64,000 nucleotides of DNA from Pseudomonas sp. H9 (GTDB taxonomy: Bacteria > Pseudomonadota > Gammaproteobacteria > Pseudomonadales > Pseudomonadaceae). The translations under genes and the position numbers were made by a program. Numbering within the stretch: position 1 is the first letter of the stretch; each line of letters begins with the position of its first letter. Below are positions 1-8,587 of this stretch, one piece after another. The stretch lies in NCBI RefSeq assembly GCF_004353925.1, contig NZ_SMOK01000004.1, positions 62,001 to 126,000 of the forward strand, written 5' to 3'. The notes beneath the pieces were generated by a model, which saw nothing but the letters and a program-made list of their open reading frames with translations, did no database searches and was not told where the DNA came from.

Positions 1-641
1 AGGATCCACGGCTGTACATGGCGCCAGTCACTGCCGGTGTAATGCACCAGGCGGCGCAGGGAGAAGTCCACACGCGCGGCATCGAACAGCGCCAGCGGCA
101 ACGGATCGACGTTGGCCCAATCATGCAGGCCATCAGCGATGCCATCTGTGGCGGCAGACAGGTCAGTGCTGGGGAACACCCGCGCCAGCGCCGCAGCGGT
201 AATCCCGCTACCGGCGAGTTCATCGCCCTGCTCGACCACATAGGGGTAAGGAATGTTCTGCTGACTGACGCCGACCTCAACTTTCACGGTGAAATCGCGC
301 ATCAGCGGCTTGAGCTGTTCCAGCAGGTAGTTACGGAAGGCTGCTGGCTGGGTCACGGTGACACTGTAGGTGCCCGGTGTCTGGACCTTGGCGTAGGCAC
401 GTGTGGTGGCTGGCACCTCGCCGTGGTACTCGTAAGTCAGGCGTAATTCCGGATAGCGAAACATTGCCCGCTCGTCGGCATCGGGCTCGGTGCGGTCCTT
501 GAGGTAGCGCTTGAGCGCCTGACTCAAGGCCGCGGTGGCTTTCTCGTGCAGGCTCGCCAAATGCTCGACGGCCTGCTCGGCGGTTTCTACGACAACGAAG
601 GCTTCATCAGTACGACTCACAATGTACTTCCTGTCTGACAT
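1..641 (-). CDS. amn: AMP nucleosidase, N-terminal part (3' end outside window)
   Basis: This partial gene encodes the first 213 residues of AMP nucleosidase, which hydrolyses AMP to adenine and ribose 5-phosphate in purine salvage. The frame is open from the ATG at 641 to the left window edge. The N-terminal regulatory domain is recognisable, with segments such as FRYPELRLTY, YPYVVEQGDELAGSG and DWRHVQPWI that I recognise from Pseudomonas Amn. The C-terminal nucleoside-phosphorylase-like domain lies outside the window. It sits 44 bp downstream of the acyl-CoA dehydrogenase gene on the same strand. The gap holds the inverted repeat TTGCCT-N8-AGGCAA (655-674), which could be a weak hairpin or operator. 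Identification is by recalled family similarity only. Confidence 0.88.
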   Translation of the reverse strand, partial: MSDRKYIVSRTDEAFVVVETAEQAVEHLASLHEKATAALSQALKRYLKDRTEPDADERAMFRYPELRLTYEYHGEVPATTRAYAKVQTPGTYSVTVTQPAAFRNYLLEQLKPLMRDFTVKVEVGVSQQNIPYPYVVEQGDELAGSGITAAALARVFPSTDLSAATDGIADGLHDWANVDPLPLALFDAARVDFSLRRLVHYTGSDWRHVQPWI

Positions 642-685
642 GCATGCCCCCATCTTGCCTATATATTCAGGCAAAGGCACGCTTG

Positions 686-2338
686 TTAGAGCGGCCAGTT
701 AGGTGTCGACCGTGCCACTAATTCGCCAACATCGATCCCCCGTGGCAGCACGCCGTAGACGCGACCACTGCCGCCGAGGCGGCTGCCGATAAACGCATCA
801 CTGACCGTGCTGTTGCCGGCCTCCAGTAACAGCTTGGCCTGTAAGCCCAGGGCTATGTCTTCGGTCAGCTGCCGCGCGCGATACTGAATGTCATCCGTAT
901 CGGCAAACGCTGCTTTAAGGTTGCCGATGTGCACCGCCAGCCGCGGGTCGCCATGGCCGTCGCCCAGCTCATCAAACAGCGCTTCCAGCACGCCGGGCTC
1001 CTTGGACAAGGCGCGCAGCACATCCAGGCACTGCACGTTACCCGAACCTTCCCAGGTCGAGTTGACCGGTGCCTCGCGATACAAGCGCGGCAGGATGCTG
1101 TCTTCCACATACCCGGCGCCGCCCATGCATTCGGCAGCTTCGTTGATCATCGCCGGTGCACGCTTGCAGATCCAATACTTGCCCACCGCCGTTACCAAGC
1201 GCGCAAACCGCGCTTGTTGCGAGTCATCCGGCTGATCCAGGGCATGCCCCATGCGCAGGCTCAGTGCCAGGGCGGCTTCGCTCTCCAGCGCCAGATCTGC
1301 CAGGACGTTCTGCATCAGCGGCTGCTCAGCCAGCAGGCGCCCACCCACCTGGCGGTGAGCACAATGGTGTGCGGCCTGAGTCAATGCCTGACGCATCAGG
1401 GCGCTGGAGCCCACCATGCAGTCGAAACGGGTCATTGCCACCATTTCAATGATGGTCGGCACGCCGCGTCCTTCCTCACCGATCATCCATGCCAGGGTAC
1501 CGCGAAACTCCACTTCGCTGGAAGCGTTCGAGCAGTTACCCAATTTGTTTTTCAGGCGCTGAATGTAGAACTGATTGCGGCTGTCATCCGGGCGATGGCG
1601 TGGCAACAGGAAGCAACTCAGACCCTTTTCAGTTTGCGCCAGGGTGAGAAACGCATCGCACATCGGCGCCGAACAGAACCACTTGTGGCCGACCAGCTCA
1701 TAGGCCTGTCCCGGCCCTGCAGCCGCCACCGGATAGGCTCGAGTGGTGTTGGCGCGAACATCGGTGCCGCCCTGCTTTTCGGTCATGGCCATGCCGATGG
1801 TCACCCCGACTTTGTGCTTGTCACCGACATTACGTGGATCGTATTCGGTGGCCAGCACCTTGGGCAGCCAGTATTCGGCCAGTTCCGGCTGCAGCTTGAG
1901 CGCGGGCACCGCTGCAAAGGTCATGGTCAGCGGGCATCCACTGCCGGCTTCCGCCTGACTGTGCAGGTAAGTCATCGAAGCGCGGGCAACGTGGGCGCCT
2001 GGGCGCGGGTCAGTCCAGGGCAGTGACGGCAGGCCATGCTCAATAGCCGTGCGCATCAGCTCATGGTACGCCGGATGAAACTCCACCAGATCGATACGAT
2101 GGCCGTAGCGATCATGGCTGCTGAACTGCGGCTTGTTCTGGTTGGCCAGAAAACCTGCTGCCATCAGTGGCCCACCCGCCAGTGCCCCGTAGGCATCAAT
2201 CCGGGCTTGCGCCCAACCTGCGCCAAAATGCTGCGACCATTGCTGCAAAGGCAGGTCAATGCGATAGAGGTTGGCCCCGTCCAGCGATGGCGGTTGATTG
2301 GTGACTTCGTGAGTTTCAGCGTACTGGTGCAGGTTCAT
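686..2338 (-). CDS. AidB-like acyl-CoA dehydrogenase
   Basis: A 550-residue flavoprotein of the acyl-CoA dehydrogenase superfamily, AidB subfamily (E. coli AidB is about 541 residues). It shows the N-terminal helical extension typical of AidB, the FAD-binding segment MTEKQGGTDVRAN near residue 190, and the C-terminal segment GGAGYVEDSILPRLYREAP. AidB-type enzymes bind FAD and, in E. coli, DNA; the physiological substrate is unclear, with isovaleryl-CoA activity reported for E. coli AidB. The ATG at 2338 is preceded by a strong AGGAGG. amn follows on the same strand. In P. aeruginosa I recall a TetR regulator between this gene and ladS; only 83 bp of non-coding DNA is present here. Confidence 0.87.
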   Translation of the reverse strand: MNLHQYAETHEVTNQPPSLDGANLYRIDLPLQQWSQHFGAGWAQARIDAYGALAGGPLMAAGFLANQNKPQFSSHDRYGHRIDLVEFHPAYHELMRTAIEHGLPSLPWTDPRPGAHVARASMTYLHSQAEAGSGCPLTMTFAAVPALKLQPELAEYWLPKVLATEYDPRNVGDKHKVGVTIGMAMTEKQGGTDVRANTTRAYPVAAAGPGQAYELVGHKWFCSAPMCDAFLTLAQTEKGLSCFLLPRHRPDDSRNQFYIQRLKNKLGNCSNASSEVEFRGTLAWMIGEEGRGVPTIIEMVAMTRFDCMVGSSALMRQALTQAAHHCAHRQVGGRLLAEQPLMQNVLADLALESEAALALSLRMGHALDQPDDSQQARFARLVTAVGKYWICKRAPAMINEAAECMGGAGYVEDSILPRLYREAPVNSTWEGSGNVQCLDVLRALSKEPGVLEALFDELGDGHGDPRLAVHIGNLKAAFADTDDIQYRARQLTEDIALGLQAKLLLEAGNSTVSDAFIGSRLGGSGRVYGVLPRGIDVGELVARSTPNWPL

Positions 2339-2421
2339 CGGGGGGCCTCCTGGATCCGGACGTGACTGATAATTCAGTGAATCACGCCCCTCCCCCCGGT
2401 CAAAGTGACAAAAACGCCTAA

Positions 2422-4404
2422 CTAGCCGCGATTTAACCCGTGTCGGGTGAGCGCGTGGGGTTGGCTCAAGGCTAGGCTCAGGACCAGTTCGAAGCGGCTG
2501 CCCAGCCCCGGATTGGACTCATGCTGCAGGCGCGCGCCAATCAGGTCAGCCAGATGCCGGCAAATCGCTAAGCCGATGCCCAGCCCGCCATACTGGCGGC
2601 TCATGGAGCCATCCACCTGGAAAAAGCGCTGATACAGCCCGGGCTCGGCAAGACGGTCAAAACCGATGCCGCTGTCGCTGACACTGATGATCAAGCCAAG
2701 CACGTCCGGCCCCTGCAAGCCCCCGCGAACTTCAATCACCACGCCACCCTGATGGGTGAACTTGATGCCGTTGTCGAGCAGATAACTGATGCACAAGGCC
2801 AGTTTATGCCGGTCGCCTATCAGCATTTCGGGCAAATCGGCGGGGGTGTCCAGGCTCAAGTACAGCCCCTTGCTCAGCGCCGAGGCGGCGTACTTGCTAC
2901 GCACTTCCTGCAGCAAACCACGCAGGCCGAACGGCTCATTCTGCGCTCTGAGGCGGCCAGCCTGCAGTTCGGTAAGGATCAGGATGTTGTCGACCATGCC
3001 CATCATGTCCTGGGCGGCGGCACTGGCGGTGTGCTGGTATTGGGCCAGCTCATAGTCCATGGGCATGGTTTGCATCAGCTCAAGCGAACCAATGACACCG
3101 TTCATCGGTGTACGCAGCTCGTGGGTAACGGTGGCCAGGAATTCGTCTTTCAAACGGTTGCTGTTGGCCAGTTGCTGATTGAGCACTTCCAGCGCCCGAC
3201 CCGTTTCGCGCAGTGCCTGAGCCTGCTGGTCACGCATGCTGTTGATACGGTCCGCCAGCGCCAGTGACAGCAGGCAGACTTCCAGGGCCGAGCCAATCTG
3301 GCTGGCATACATGGTCAGGAACACATTCGGCAGGTAGCCGAGCACCATCAGGGTGTTGACCAAACCGCCGATCAAGAACGCCGTCCAGGCGATGATGAAG
3401 TAACGGGCCACTCGCAAGCCACGCCACCAGGCATATACGCCAGCAGTAAAAATACACACGGTGAACAGCAAGGCCAGGATCGTGGCCAGGCGCAGGGCAA
3501 TGCCATAGCTGCTGATCAGCGACAAGACCATGACCAGCCCGCCACTGGCCATCAACACTTTGAGCACGCCATCGAAAATGCGGTTGTGCTGGGCCATTTG
3601 CAAGAAGGTTCGGGCAAATTGGCAGCCAAACAATCCCGACGCGCCGATGAACAGTGGCGTGGCGGCATTGGCCCACCACGGGTTGTCTGGCCAAAAGTAC
3701 GCGACACCGGCGCCATTGACCGACACCTGGTAGAGGCCGAACGAGGCGATATAGAGGATGTAATAGAGGTAGCTGGTGTCACGCACGCTGAGGTAGATGA
3801 ACAGGTTGTAAACCAGCATCCCCAGCAATACGCCATAAATCAGGCCGAGCACATAAAGGCGGGTCGGCTGCTCTTCAAGGTACGCCTCGGTCGACCACAA
3901 GGTCAGCGGTGCCTGAATCGAGCCTTGGCTGTGCAAGCGCAAATACGCTGTGGTGGTTTGGCCGGGGTTGAAAGGTAATTCAAACAGGTAATTGTTCTGC
4001 TCGATCTGGCGGCTGGCATACGGCAGTGCATCACCGGTGCGCTGGGCCAGGCGGAACGTGCCACTGCTATCGGGCAAGTAGAGTTCGAGGTGATCCAGCG
4101 GCGGGTAGGCCAACTCCAGCAACCAGCTGCGAGGCGCAGCCGTAGGCAGTGCGGTATAGCGTAAGTCGAGTTTGATCCAGAACACCGACGTGGAGTAGCC
4201 GGCGTTCAACACGTCGGCCTGGTGCGTACGGAACTGCTCACTGAACGAAGGAGCGCTCACCTGCGCAATGCTGGCGTTGCCATCGCGATCCTCGAACACC
4301 TGCATCACCCGCCCCAAGGGCAAGCTGCGGGTTGAGTCGTCGAAGTCGACCGCCGTGGCCAGTAGTGGCAACCAGCCCAGCACAACAATCAGCAAATAGC
4401 GCAT
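2422..4404 (-). CDS. ladS: LadS-like sensor histidine kinase (7TMR-DISM), no receiver domain
   Basis: A 660-residue membrane histidine kinase. It has a signal peptide, a periplasmic 7TMR-DISMED2-type beta domain (about residues 30-180), seven transmembrane helices (about 185-395), a HisKA domain with the H box VTHELRTP (His428), and a HATPase domain ending in GGLGIGLAICRHLADLIG. Position next to thiD-thiE-hemL matches P. aeruginosa LadS, a calcium-responsive hybrid kinase that feeds the Gac/Rsm pathway through its C-terminal receiver and GacS. The P. aeruginosa protein is about 795 residues; this one ends just after the ATPase domain, with no phospho-accepting Asp domain. It is divergent from thiD across 264 bp. 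Orthology is inferred from domains and position. Confidence 0.82.
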   Translation of the reverse strand: MRYLLIVVLGWLPLLATAVDFDDSTRSLPLGRVMQVFEDRDGNASIAQVSAPSFSEQFRTHQADVLNAGYSTSVFWIKLDLRYTALPTAAPRSWLLELAYPPLDHLELYLPDSSGTFRLAQRTGDALPYASRQIEQNNYLFELPFNPGQTTTAYLRLHSQGSIQAPLTLWSTEAYLEEQPTRLYVLGLIYGVLLGMLVYNLFIYLSVRDTSYLYYILYIASFGLYQVSVNGAGVAYFWPDNPWWANAATPLFIGASGLFGCQFARTFLQMAQHNRIFDGVLKVLMASGGLVMVLSLISSYGIALRLATILALLFTVCIFTAGVYAWWRGLRVARYFIIAWTAFLIGGLVNTLMVLGYLPNVFLTMYASQIGSALEVCLLSLALADRINSMRDQQAQALRETGRALEVLNQQLANSNRLKDEFLATVTHELRTPMNGVIGSLELMQTMPMDYELAQYQHTASAAAQDMMGMVDNILILTELQAGRLRAQNEPFGLRGLLQEVRSKYAASALSKGLYLSLDTPADLPEMLIGDRHKLALCISYLLDNGIKFTHQGGVVIEVRGGLQGPDVLGLIISVSDSGIGFDRLAEPGLYQRFFQVDGSMSRQYGGLGIGLAICRHLADLIGARLQHESNPGLGSRFELVLSLALSQPHALTRHGLNRG

Positions 4405-4668
4405 ACAGCCCCAGCATGGTCTGTCCCGGTCGTGTCGCGCAGGCCTCCTGTCCGTTTGAGGCGACGCGATCCGGCAGTAACCGTTATCAATTGTTCGAGC
4501 ACTCTAGCATAGCTTTTCATCGCTTCCAGACGCCACATAAAATTTTGAAGAAAAGGCTCTAGCACGGCATTTACAGCGATTAAAAAAACAATTTTCTGAC
4601 CACTTGATCAAAAAAGCTTGGCGCAGGGGCAGACCCGACAAAAGCGTTTGATGGTAAGCTCGCGCACC

Positions 4669-5466
4669 ATGAATACCTACAGCTCCCGCCCCGTTGTCCT
4701 CTGTCTCTCCGGCCACGACCCCAGTGGCGGTGCCGGCTTGCAGGCAGATATCGAAGCCCTGATTGCCCAAGGCTGTCACGCTGCGCCCACCGTGACCGCC
4801 CTGACCGTTCAGGATACCGTCAATGTCAGTGACTTCCGCGTCCTCGACCGCGAGTGGGTACTGGCCCAGGCCAACGCCGTGCTTACCGATTCAACGGTAG
4901 CGGCCGTCAAACTGGGCATGCTCGGCTCGCTGGAAATGGTCGACACCGTCGTCGAACTGCTCAGCGCCCATCCTCATTTGCCACTGGTCTGCGACCCGGT
5001 ACTGCGTGCCGGCGGTGGTGGCCGTCTGGGTAAAGATGAAGTCGGCTACGCCATGCGTGAGCGGCTACTGCCACTGGCGACGATCGCCACCCCTAACCTC
5101 CCTGAAGCCCGCATTCTCGCAGAGCTGCCTGATGGCACCGCCGACGAGTGCGCAGAAAAACTGCTGCCTTTTGTCAGACACCTGTTGATCACCGGCGGTC
5201 ACGGTGACGAGCACGAAATCCATAACCGCCTGTACAGCCGCGACGGCCAACGCCACACCTGGACCTGCCAGCGCCTGCCTGGCAGCTACCACGGCTCGGG
5301 TTGCACCCTGGCCAGTGCGCTGGCCGGTCGCCTGGCCCTGGGTGAACAGCTGGAAAGCGCGGTACGCTCGGCACTGGATTACACCTGGCGCACGTTGCGC
5401 GATGCCGAACAACTGGGCAAAGGCCAATATGTGCCCCGTCGCCTTCCCCTGGATTTCTGCTCCTGA
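4669..5466 (+). CDS. thiD: Hydroxymethylpyrimidine/phosphomethylpyrimidine kinase
   Basis: ThiD phosphorylates HMP and then HMP-phosphate to give HMP-pyrophosphate, one of the two halves of thiamine. The 265-residue product has the ribokinase-fold N-terminal motif SGHDPSGGAGLQADI, a central CDPVLRAGGG segment, and the C-terminal anion-hole/catalytic motif GSGCTLASAL. I chose the ATG at 4669 because the homologous N terminus begins MNTYSSRPVVLCLSGHDPSG; the frame is open upstream to 4618 but that stretch looks non-coding. thiE follows after 14 bp, so the two are probably co-transcribed and link HMP activation directly to coupling. I saw no TPP riboswitch (THI box) in the 264 bp upstream. Confidence 0.95.
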   Translation: MNTYSSRPVVLCLSGHDPSGGAGLQADIEALIAQGCHAAPTVTALTVQDTVNVSDFRVLDREWVLAQANAVLTDSTVAAVKLGMLGSLEMVDTVVELLSAHPHLPLVCDPVLRAGGGGRLGKDEVGYAMRERLLPLATIATPNLPEARILAELPDGTADECAEKLLPFVRHLLITGGHGDEHEIHNRLYSRDGQRHTWTCQRLPGSYHGSGCTLASALAGRLALGEQLESAVRSALDYTWRTLRDAEQLGKGQYVPRRLPLDFCS

Positions 5467-5480
5467 GCCCGAGGCCCTAG

Positions 5481-6107
5481 ATGAAGCTCCGCGGTCTGTA
5501 TGCCATCACTGATAGCCAACTGCTGGCTGGTAAGTTTCTGCCCTATGTCGAAGCGGCCCTTGAAGGCGGCCTGACCTTGCTGCAATACCGTGACAAAAGC
5601 GAAGACCAGGCGCGCCGCCTGCGGGAAGCCGAGTCACTGGCCGAACTCTGTGCGCGCTACAAGACGCCGCTGATCATCAATGATGATGCCGAGCTGGCAG
5701 CGCGTCTGGGTGTCGGCGTTCATCTGGGCCAGACCGATGGCCCACTGACCCCGGCGCGTACCTTGCTCGGGCGTCAGGCAATCATCGGCTCAACCTGCCA
5801 CGCCCAGCTGGAGCTGGCTGAGCAGGCGGCCCGCGAAGGCGCCAGCTACGTCGCTTTTGGCCGCTTCTTCAATTCCGTAACCAAACCGGGCGCGCCAGCA
5901 GCCGATACGGCCTTGCTGGAGCAAGCACGCTCCCGGCTCAAATTGCCGATCTGCGCGATCGGTGGCATCACCCTGGACAACGCCGCCCCGCTGGTCGCCC
6001 ATGGCGCCGACCTGTTGGCGGTGATTCACGGCCTGTTCGGCGCTGACAGCACGCAGGAAGTCACCCGTCGTGCCCGCGCCTTCAACGCCCTGTTCGCATC
6101 TGCCTGA
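5481..6107 (+). CDS. thiE: Thiamine-phosphate synthase
   Basis: ThiE joins HMP-pyrophosphate and thiazole phosphate to give thiamine monophosphate. The 208-residue TIM-barrel protein shows the family motifs [32 protein letters not shown], the pyrophosphate-binding [11 protein letters not shown] and the C-terminal GGITLDNAA. Length matches the family (about 205-215 residues). It lies 14 bp after thiD and 15 bp before hemL, which suggests one thiD-thiE-hemL transcript, as in other Pseudomonas. Confidence 0.95.
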   Translation: MKLRGLYAITDSQLLAGKFLPYVEAALEGGLTLLQYRDKSEDQARRLREAESLAELCARYKTPLIINDDAELAARLGVGVHLGQTDGPLTPARTLLGRQAIIGSTCHAQLELAEQAAREGASYVAFGRFFNSVTKPGAPAADTALLEQARSRLKLPICAIGGITLDNAAPLVAHGADLLAVIHGLFGADSTQEVTRRARAFNALFASA

Positions 6108-6122
6108 TTGAGAGAGCCCATC

Positions 6123-7403
6123 ATGTCTCGTTCCGAAACCCTGTTCGCCAACGCCCAGAAGCATATCCCCGGGGGCGTCAACTCGCCGGTGCGGGCGTTC
6201 AAGAGCGTTGGCGGCACACCGCTGTTCTTCAAGCATGCCGAAGGTGCCTACGTTACTGACGAAGACGACAAACGCTACGTTGATTACGTGGGCTCCTGGG
6301 GCCCGATGATCCTCGGCCACAGCCACCCGGACGTACTCGACTCCGTGCGCAAGCAACTGGAACACGGCCTGTCTTATGGCGCGCCAACCGCCATGGAAAC
6401 CGAGATGGCCGACCTGGTCTGCTCGATCGTGCCGTCGATGGAAATGGTGCGCATGGTCAGTTCCGGCACCGAAGCGACCATGAGCGCCATTCGTCTGGCC
6501 CGTGGTTATACCGGCCGTGACAGCATCATCAAGTTCGAAGGTTGCTACCACGGCCACTCCGATAGCTTGCTGGTAAAAGCCGGTTCCGGTCTGCTGACTC
6601 AAGGCGTACCAAGCTCCGCCGGCGTGCCTGCTGCCTTCGCCAAACACACTCTGACTCTGCCCTTCAACGACATCGACGCTGTCGAGAAAATGCTCGCTGA
6701 AGTGGGTCAGGACGTTGCCTGCATCATCGTTGAGCCGGTGGCCGGCAACATGAATTGCGTACCGCCTGCGCCTGGCTTCCTCGAAGGCTTGCGTTCGCTG
6801 TGCGACAAACACGGCGTGGTATTGATTTTCGACGAAGTGATGACCGGTTTCCGTGTAGCCCTGGGCGGTGCCCAGGCGCATTACGGTGTTACCCCTGACC
6901 TGTCGACCTTCGGCAAAATCGTCGGCGGTGGCATGCCAGTCGGCTGCTTCGGTGGCAAGCGCTCGATCATGGAACAGATTGCTCCGCTGGGCCCGGTTTA
7001 TCAGGCCGGTACCCTGTCGGGTAACCCGCTGGCCATGGCCGCCGGCCTGACTACCCTTAAACTGATCAGCCGCCCGGGCTTCCACGACGAGCTGAGCAAC
7101 TACACCAGCCGCCTGCTCGACGGTCTGCAGCAGCGCGCCGATGCTGCTGGCATCCCGTTCGTCACCACCCAGGCAGGCGGCATGTTCGGTCTGTACTTCA
7201 GCGGTGCTGACGATATCGTCACCTTCGAAGACGTGATGGCCAGCGATGCCGAGCGCTTCAAGCGGTTCTTCCACCTGATGCTTGAAGGCGGCGTGTACCT
7301 GGCGCCAAGTGCATTTGAAGCAGGTTTCACCTCGATCGCCCATGGCGAAACCGAGCTGAAAATCACCTTGGATGCTGCTGAGCGGGCTTTCGCTAAACTC
7401 TGA
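6123..7403 (+). CDS. hemL: Glutamate-1-semialdehyde 2,1-aminomutase
   Basis: HemL is a PLP-dependent aminomutase that converts glutamate-1-semialdehyde to 5-aminolevulinate in the C5 route of tetrapyrrole synthesis. The 426-residue protein has the fold-type I signature: [15 protein letters not shown] for cofactor phosphate binding, [10 protein letters not shown], and the Schiff-base lysine in [13 protein letters not shown] near residue 265. I chose the ATG at 6123 ([12 protein letters not shown]) over an in-frame TTG at 6108 because family proteins begin there. A REP pair follows within 15 bp of the stop codon. Confidence 0.96.
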   Translation: MSRSETLFANAQKHIPGGVNSPVRAFKSVGGTPLFFKHAEGAYVTDEDDKRYVDYVGSWGPMILGHSHPDVLDSVRKQLEHGLSYGAPTAMETEMADLVCSIVPSMEMVRMVSSGTEATMSAIRLARGYTGRDSIIKFEGCYHGHSDSLLVKAGSGLLTQGVPSSAGVPAAFAKHTLTLPFNDIDAVEKMLAEVGQDVACIIVEPVAGNMNCVPPAPGFLEGLRSLCDKHGVVLIFDEVMTGFRVALGGAQAHYGVTPDLSTFGKIVGGGMPVGCFGGKRSIMEQIAPLGPVYQAGTLSGNPLAMAAGLTTLKLISRPGFHDELSNYTSRLLDGLQQRADAAGIPFVTTQAGGMFGLYFSGADDIVTFEDVMASDAERFKRFFHLMLEGGVYLAPSAFEAGFTSIAHGETELKITLDAAERAFAKL

Positions 7404-7413
7404 TGCTGGACTG

Positions 7414-7471
7414 ATCGCGGGGCAAGCCCGCTCCTACAGAGGATAATGTAGGAGCGGGCTTGCCCCGCGAT
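7414..7471. repeat. Paired REP (REPIN-like) inverted repeat
   Basis: Two 25-bp arms in inverted orientation, beginning atcgcggggcaagcccgct and ending in its complement, are separated by 8 bp. It lies between hemL and the Sel1-repeat gene. The same unit recurs at six other places in the window. Such REP doublets in Pseudomonas are mobilised in trans by RAYT transposases and can act as transcript 3'-end hairpins; no RAYT gene is present here. Confidence 0.93.
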
Positions 7472-7494
7472 GAAGAGAAAATCGAGTAAAGACT

Positions 7495-7524
7495 TTGTAA
7501 GGTAGGCGCTGCTTAACCCATAAT
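7495..7524 (+). promoter_or_regulatory. Putative sigma70 promoter of the Sel1-repeat gene
   Basis: TTGTAA (7495-7500) and CATAAT (7519-7524) are separated by 18 bp, upstream of the ATG at 7574. It follows the REP pair, so the gene need not depend on read-through from hemL. Called by eye only. Confidence 0.45.
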
Positions 7525-7573
7525 GTGCCACCAGACACTTTGGCCGCAGCTTTGCAGAGGTAAGTCGATCCCC

Positions 7574-8122
7574 ATGAACCGCACCGGCCGCGCCCTCGCC
7601 CTGGGCTGCCTGTTGCTTCTTCAGCCCCTGCTGGCCCTGGCAGGCGGTAACTCGTTGCTGATTCCAGCAACGGGCCGCTGCACCCTCAATTCCCAGCCCG
7701 AAGACTTGCCCCAAGCCCTGGCCGCCTGCCAGCAGGCTGCTCAGCAAGGCGACGCGCAAGCCCAATACGAACTGGGCGAGTTCTATTATGAGGGCACCAA
7801 TACCCCTCGCGACCTCAAACAAGCCCTGAACTACTTCGAGCAGGCCTCGCTGCAAGGCCACGCCCAGGCCCAGTACCGCTTGGGCACCATGTTCTTCAAA
7901 GGTGAAGGTGTCGCAGCCAACAACGTGCAAGCCTACATCGTGCTGAAGATGGCTGCCGTCAATGGTGCTGAAGATGCGCTGGACCTGGCCGACGAGGTCT
8001 CCGAGCAAATGCCTCGTGAAGACTTGGAGGTGGCAACCCAGGTGCTGGGGCAGATTTTCCGCAAGTACCTGCTGGAACTGCAGACCGCCGAAGGGCGCAC
8101 CCCCTTCTCGCCACTTCCCTGA
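7574..8122 (+). CDS. Exported Sel1-like (TPR) repeat protein
   Basis: A 182-residue protein with an N-terminal signal peptide (hydrophobic LALGCLLLLQPLLALAGG after MNRTGRA) and at least two Sel1-type repeats: AQAQYELGEFYYEGTN and AQAQYRLGTMFFKGEGV. Sel1 repeats are TPR-like alpha-solenoids that bind protein partners, often in the periplasm. The ATG at 7574 was chosen because the signal peptide begins there and a GAGGTAAG sequence precedes it; the frame is open from 7523. No enzymatic motif is visible. The gene occupies the same place, between hemL and miaB, as a conserved hypothetical in P. aeruginosa. Specific function unknown. Confidence 0.8.
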   Translation: MNRTGRALALGCLLLLQPLLALAGGNSLLIPATGRCTLNSQPEDLPQALAACQQAAQQGDAQAQYELGEFYYEGTNTPRDLKQALNYFEQASLQGHAQAQYRLGTMFFKGEGVAANNVQAYIVLKMAAVNGAEDALDLADEVSEQMPREDLEVATQVLGQIFRKYLLELQTAEGRTPFSPLP

Positions 8123-8131
8123 AACCCGGGG

Positions 8132-8458
8132 TTATTTTTCCGGCATTGGCATCGGAAACGGCATCACGTTGCTGACACCACGGGCTTCGCTGATCTTCGG
8201 AGTGCCCAAGCGTTCGACTTCATCAATGCGCACGATCGAGTGCATCGGCACAAAACTGCGCGTCACGCCTTCGAACTGAGCCTTGAGCTTTTCTTCGCTC
8301 GGGTCAACCACCACCTGGGTGCGCTCACCGAAGACAAACTCTTCGATTTCAAGGAAGCCCCACAGATCACTCTGGTAGATCTGCTTGGCATACATCTCAA
8401 ACACCTGACCCTGATTGAGAAAGATTACTTTGTAGATAGGCGCTTCGCGTTTGCTCAT
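8132..8458 (-). CDS. DUF1820 family protein
   Basis: A 108-residue cytosolic protein starting MSKREAPIYKVIFLNQ, which I recognise as the DUF1820 family conserved next to miaB in pseudomonads. It is rich in beta-type sequence (VYKVIF, EEFVFGERTQVVVDP) and has a conserved MHSIVRIDEVE segment near the C terminus. A GTG six codons upstream (8476) is an alternative start; neither has a clear ribosome binding site. It is convergent with the Sel1-repeat gene (9 bp apart) and divergent from miaB. Function unknown. Confidence 0.8.
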   Translation of the reverse strand: MSKREAPIYKVIFLNQGQVFEMYAKQIYQSDLWGFLEIEEFVFGERTQVVVDPSEEKLKAQFEGVTRSFVPMHSIVRIDEVERLGTPKISEARGVSNVMPFPMPMPEK

Positions 8459-8549
8459 TTCGGCGGGGACAGTCACAGGTTGTAAAGAAAGCGCAAACTA
8501 TAACATAGCCCCCAATCCGAGAACGCTAGGATCCGCCGCACCTCCCCCC

Positions 8550-8555
8550 TATAAT
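8550..8555 (+). promoter_or_regulatory. Candidate -10 element upstream of miaB
   Basis: A perfect TATAAT lies 32 bp before the miaB ATG. No good -35 hexamer is visible at 17 bp (TAGGAT at 8527-8532 is the best match), so this is a -10-only call. Confidence 0.4.
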
Positions 8556-8587
8556 GTGCGGTTCTTCGAATTACCTGATGATCTCCC

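Noticed and set aside
929..2026. Long open frame (365 codons) on the plus strand opposite the acyl-CoA dehydrogenase gene
   Set aside because: Antisense shadow of a clearly conserved high-GC gene; the translation shows no domain and no ribosome binding site.
4405..4668. Possible TPP riboswitch upstream of thiD
   Set aside because: The region lacks the conserved CUGAGA and ACCUGAUCUGG-type elements of a THI box.
5790..7343. 517-codon minus-strand frame opposite thiE/hemL
   Set aside because: Antisense shadow; His/Gly/Val-rich translation typical of a high-GC complement, while hemL is unambiguous.
7414..7471. REP pairs as CRISPR repeats
   Set aside because: The units occur as isolated inverted pairs scattered between genes, not as regularly spaced direct repeats, and no cas genes are present.
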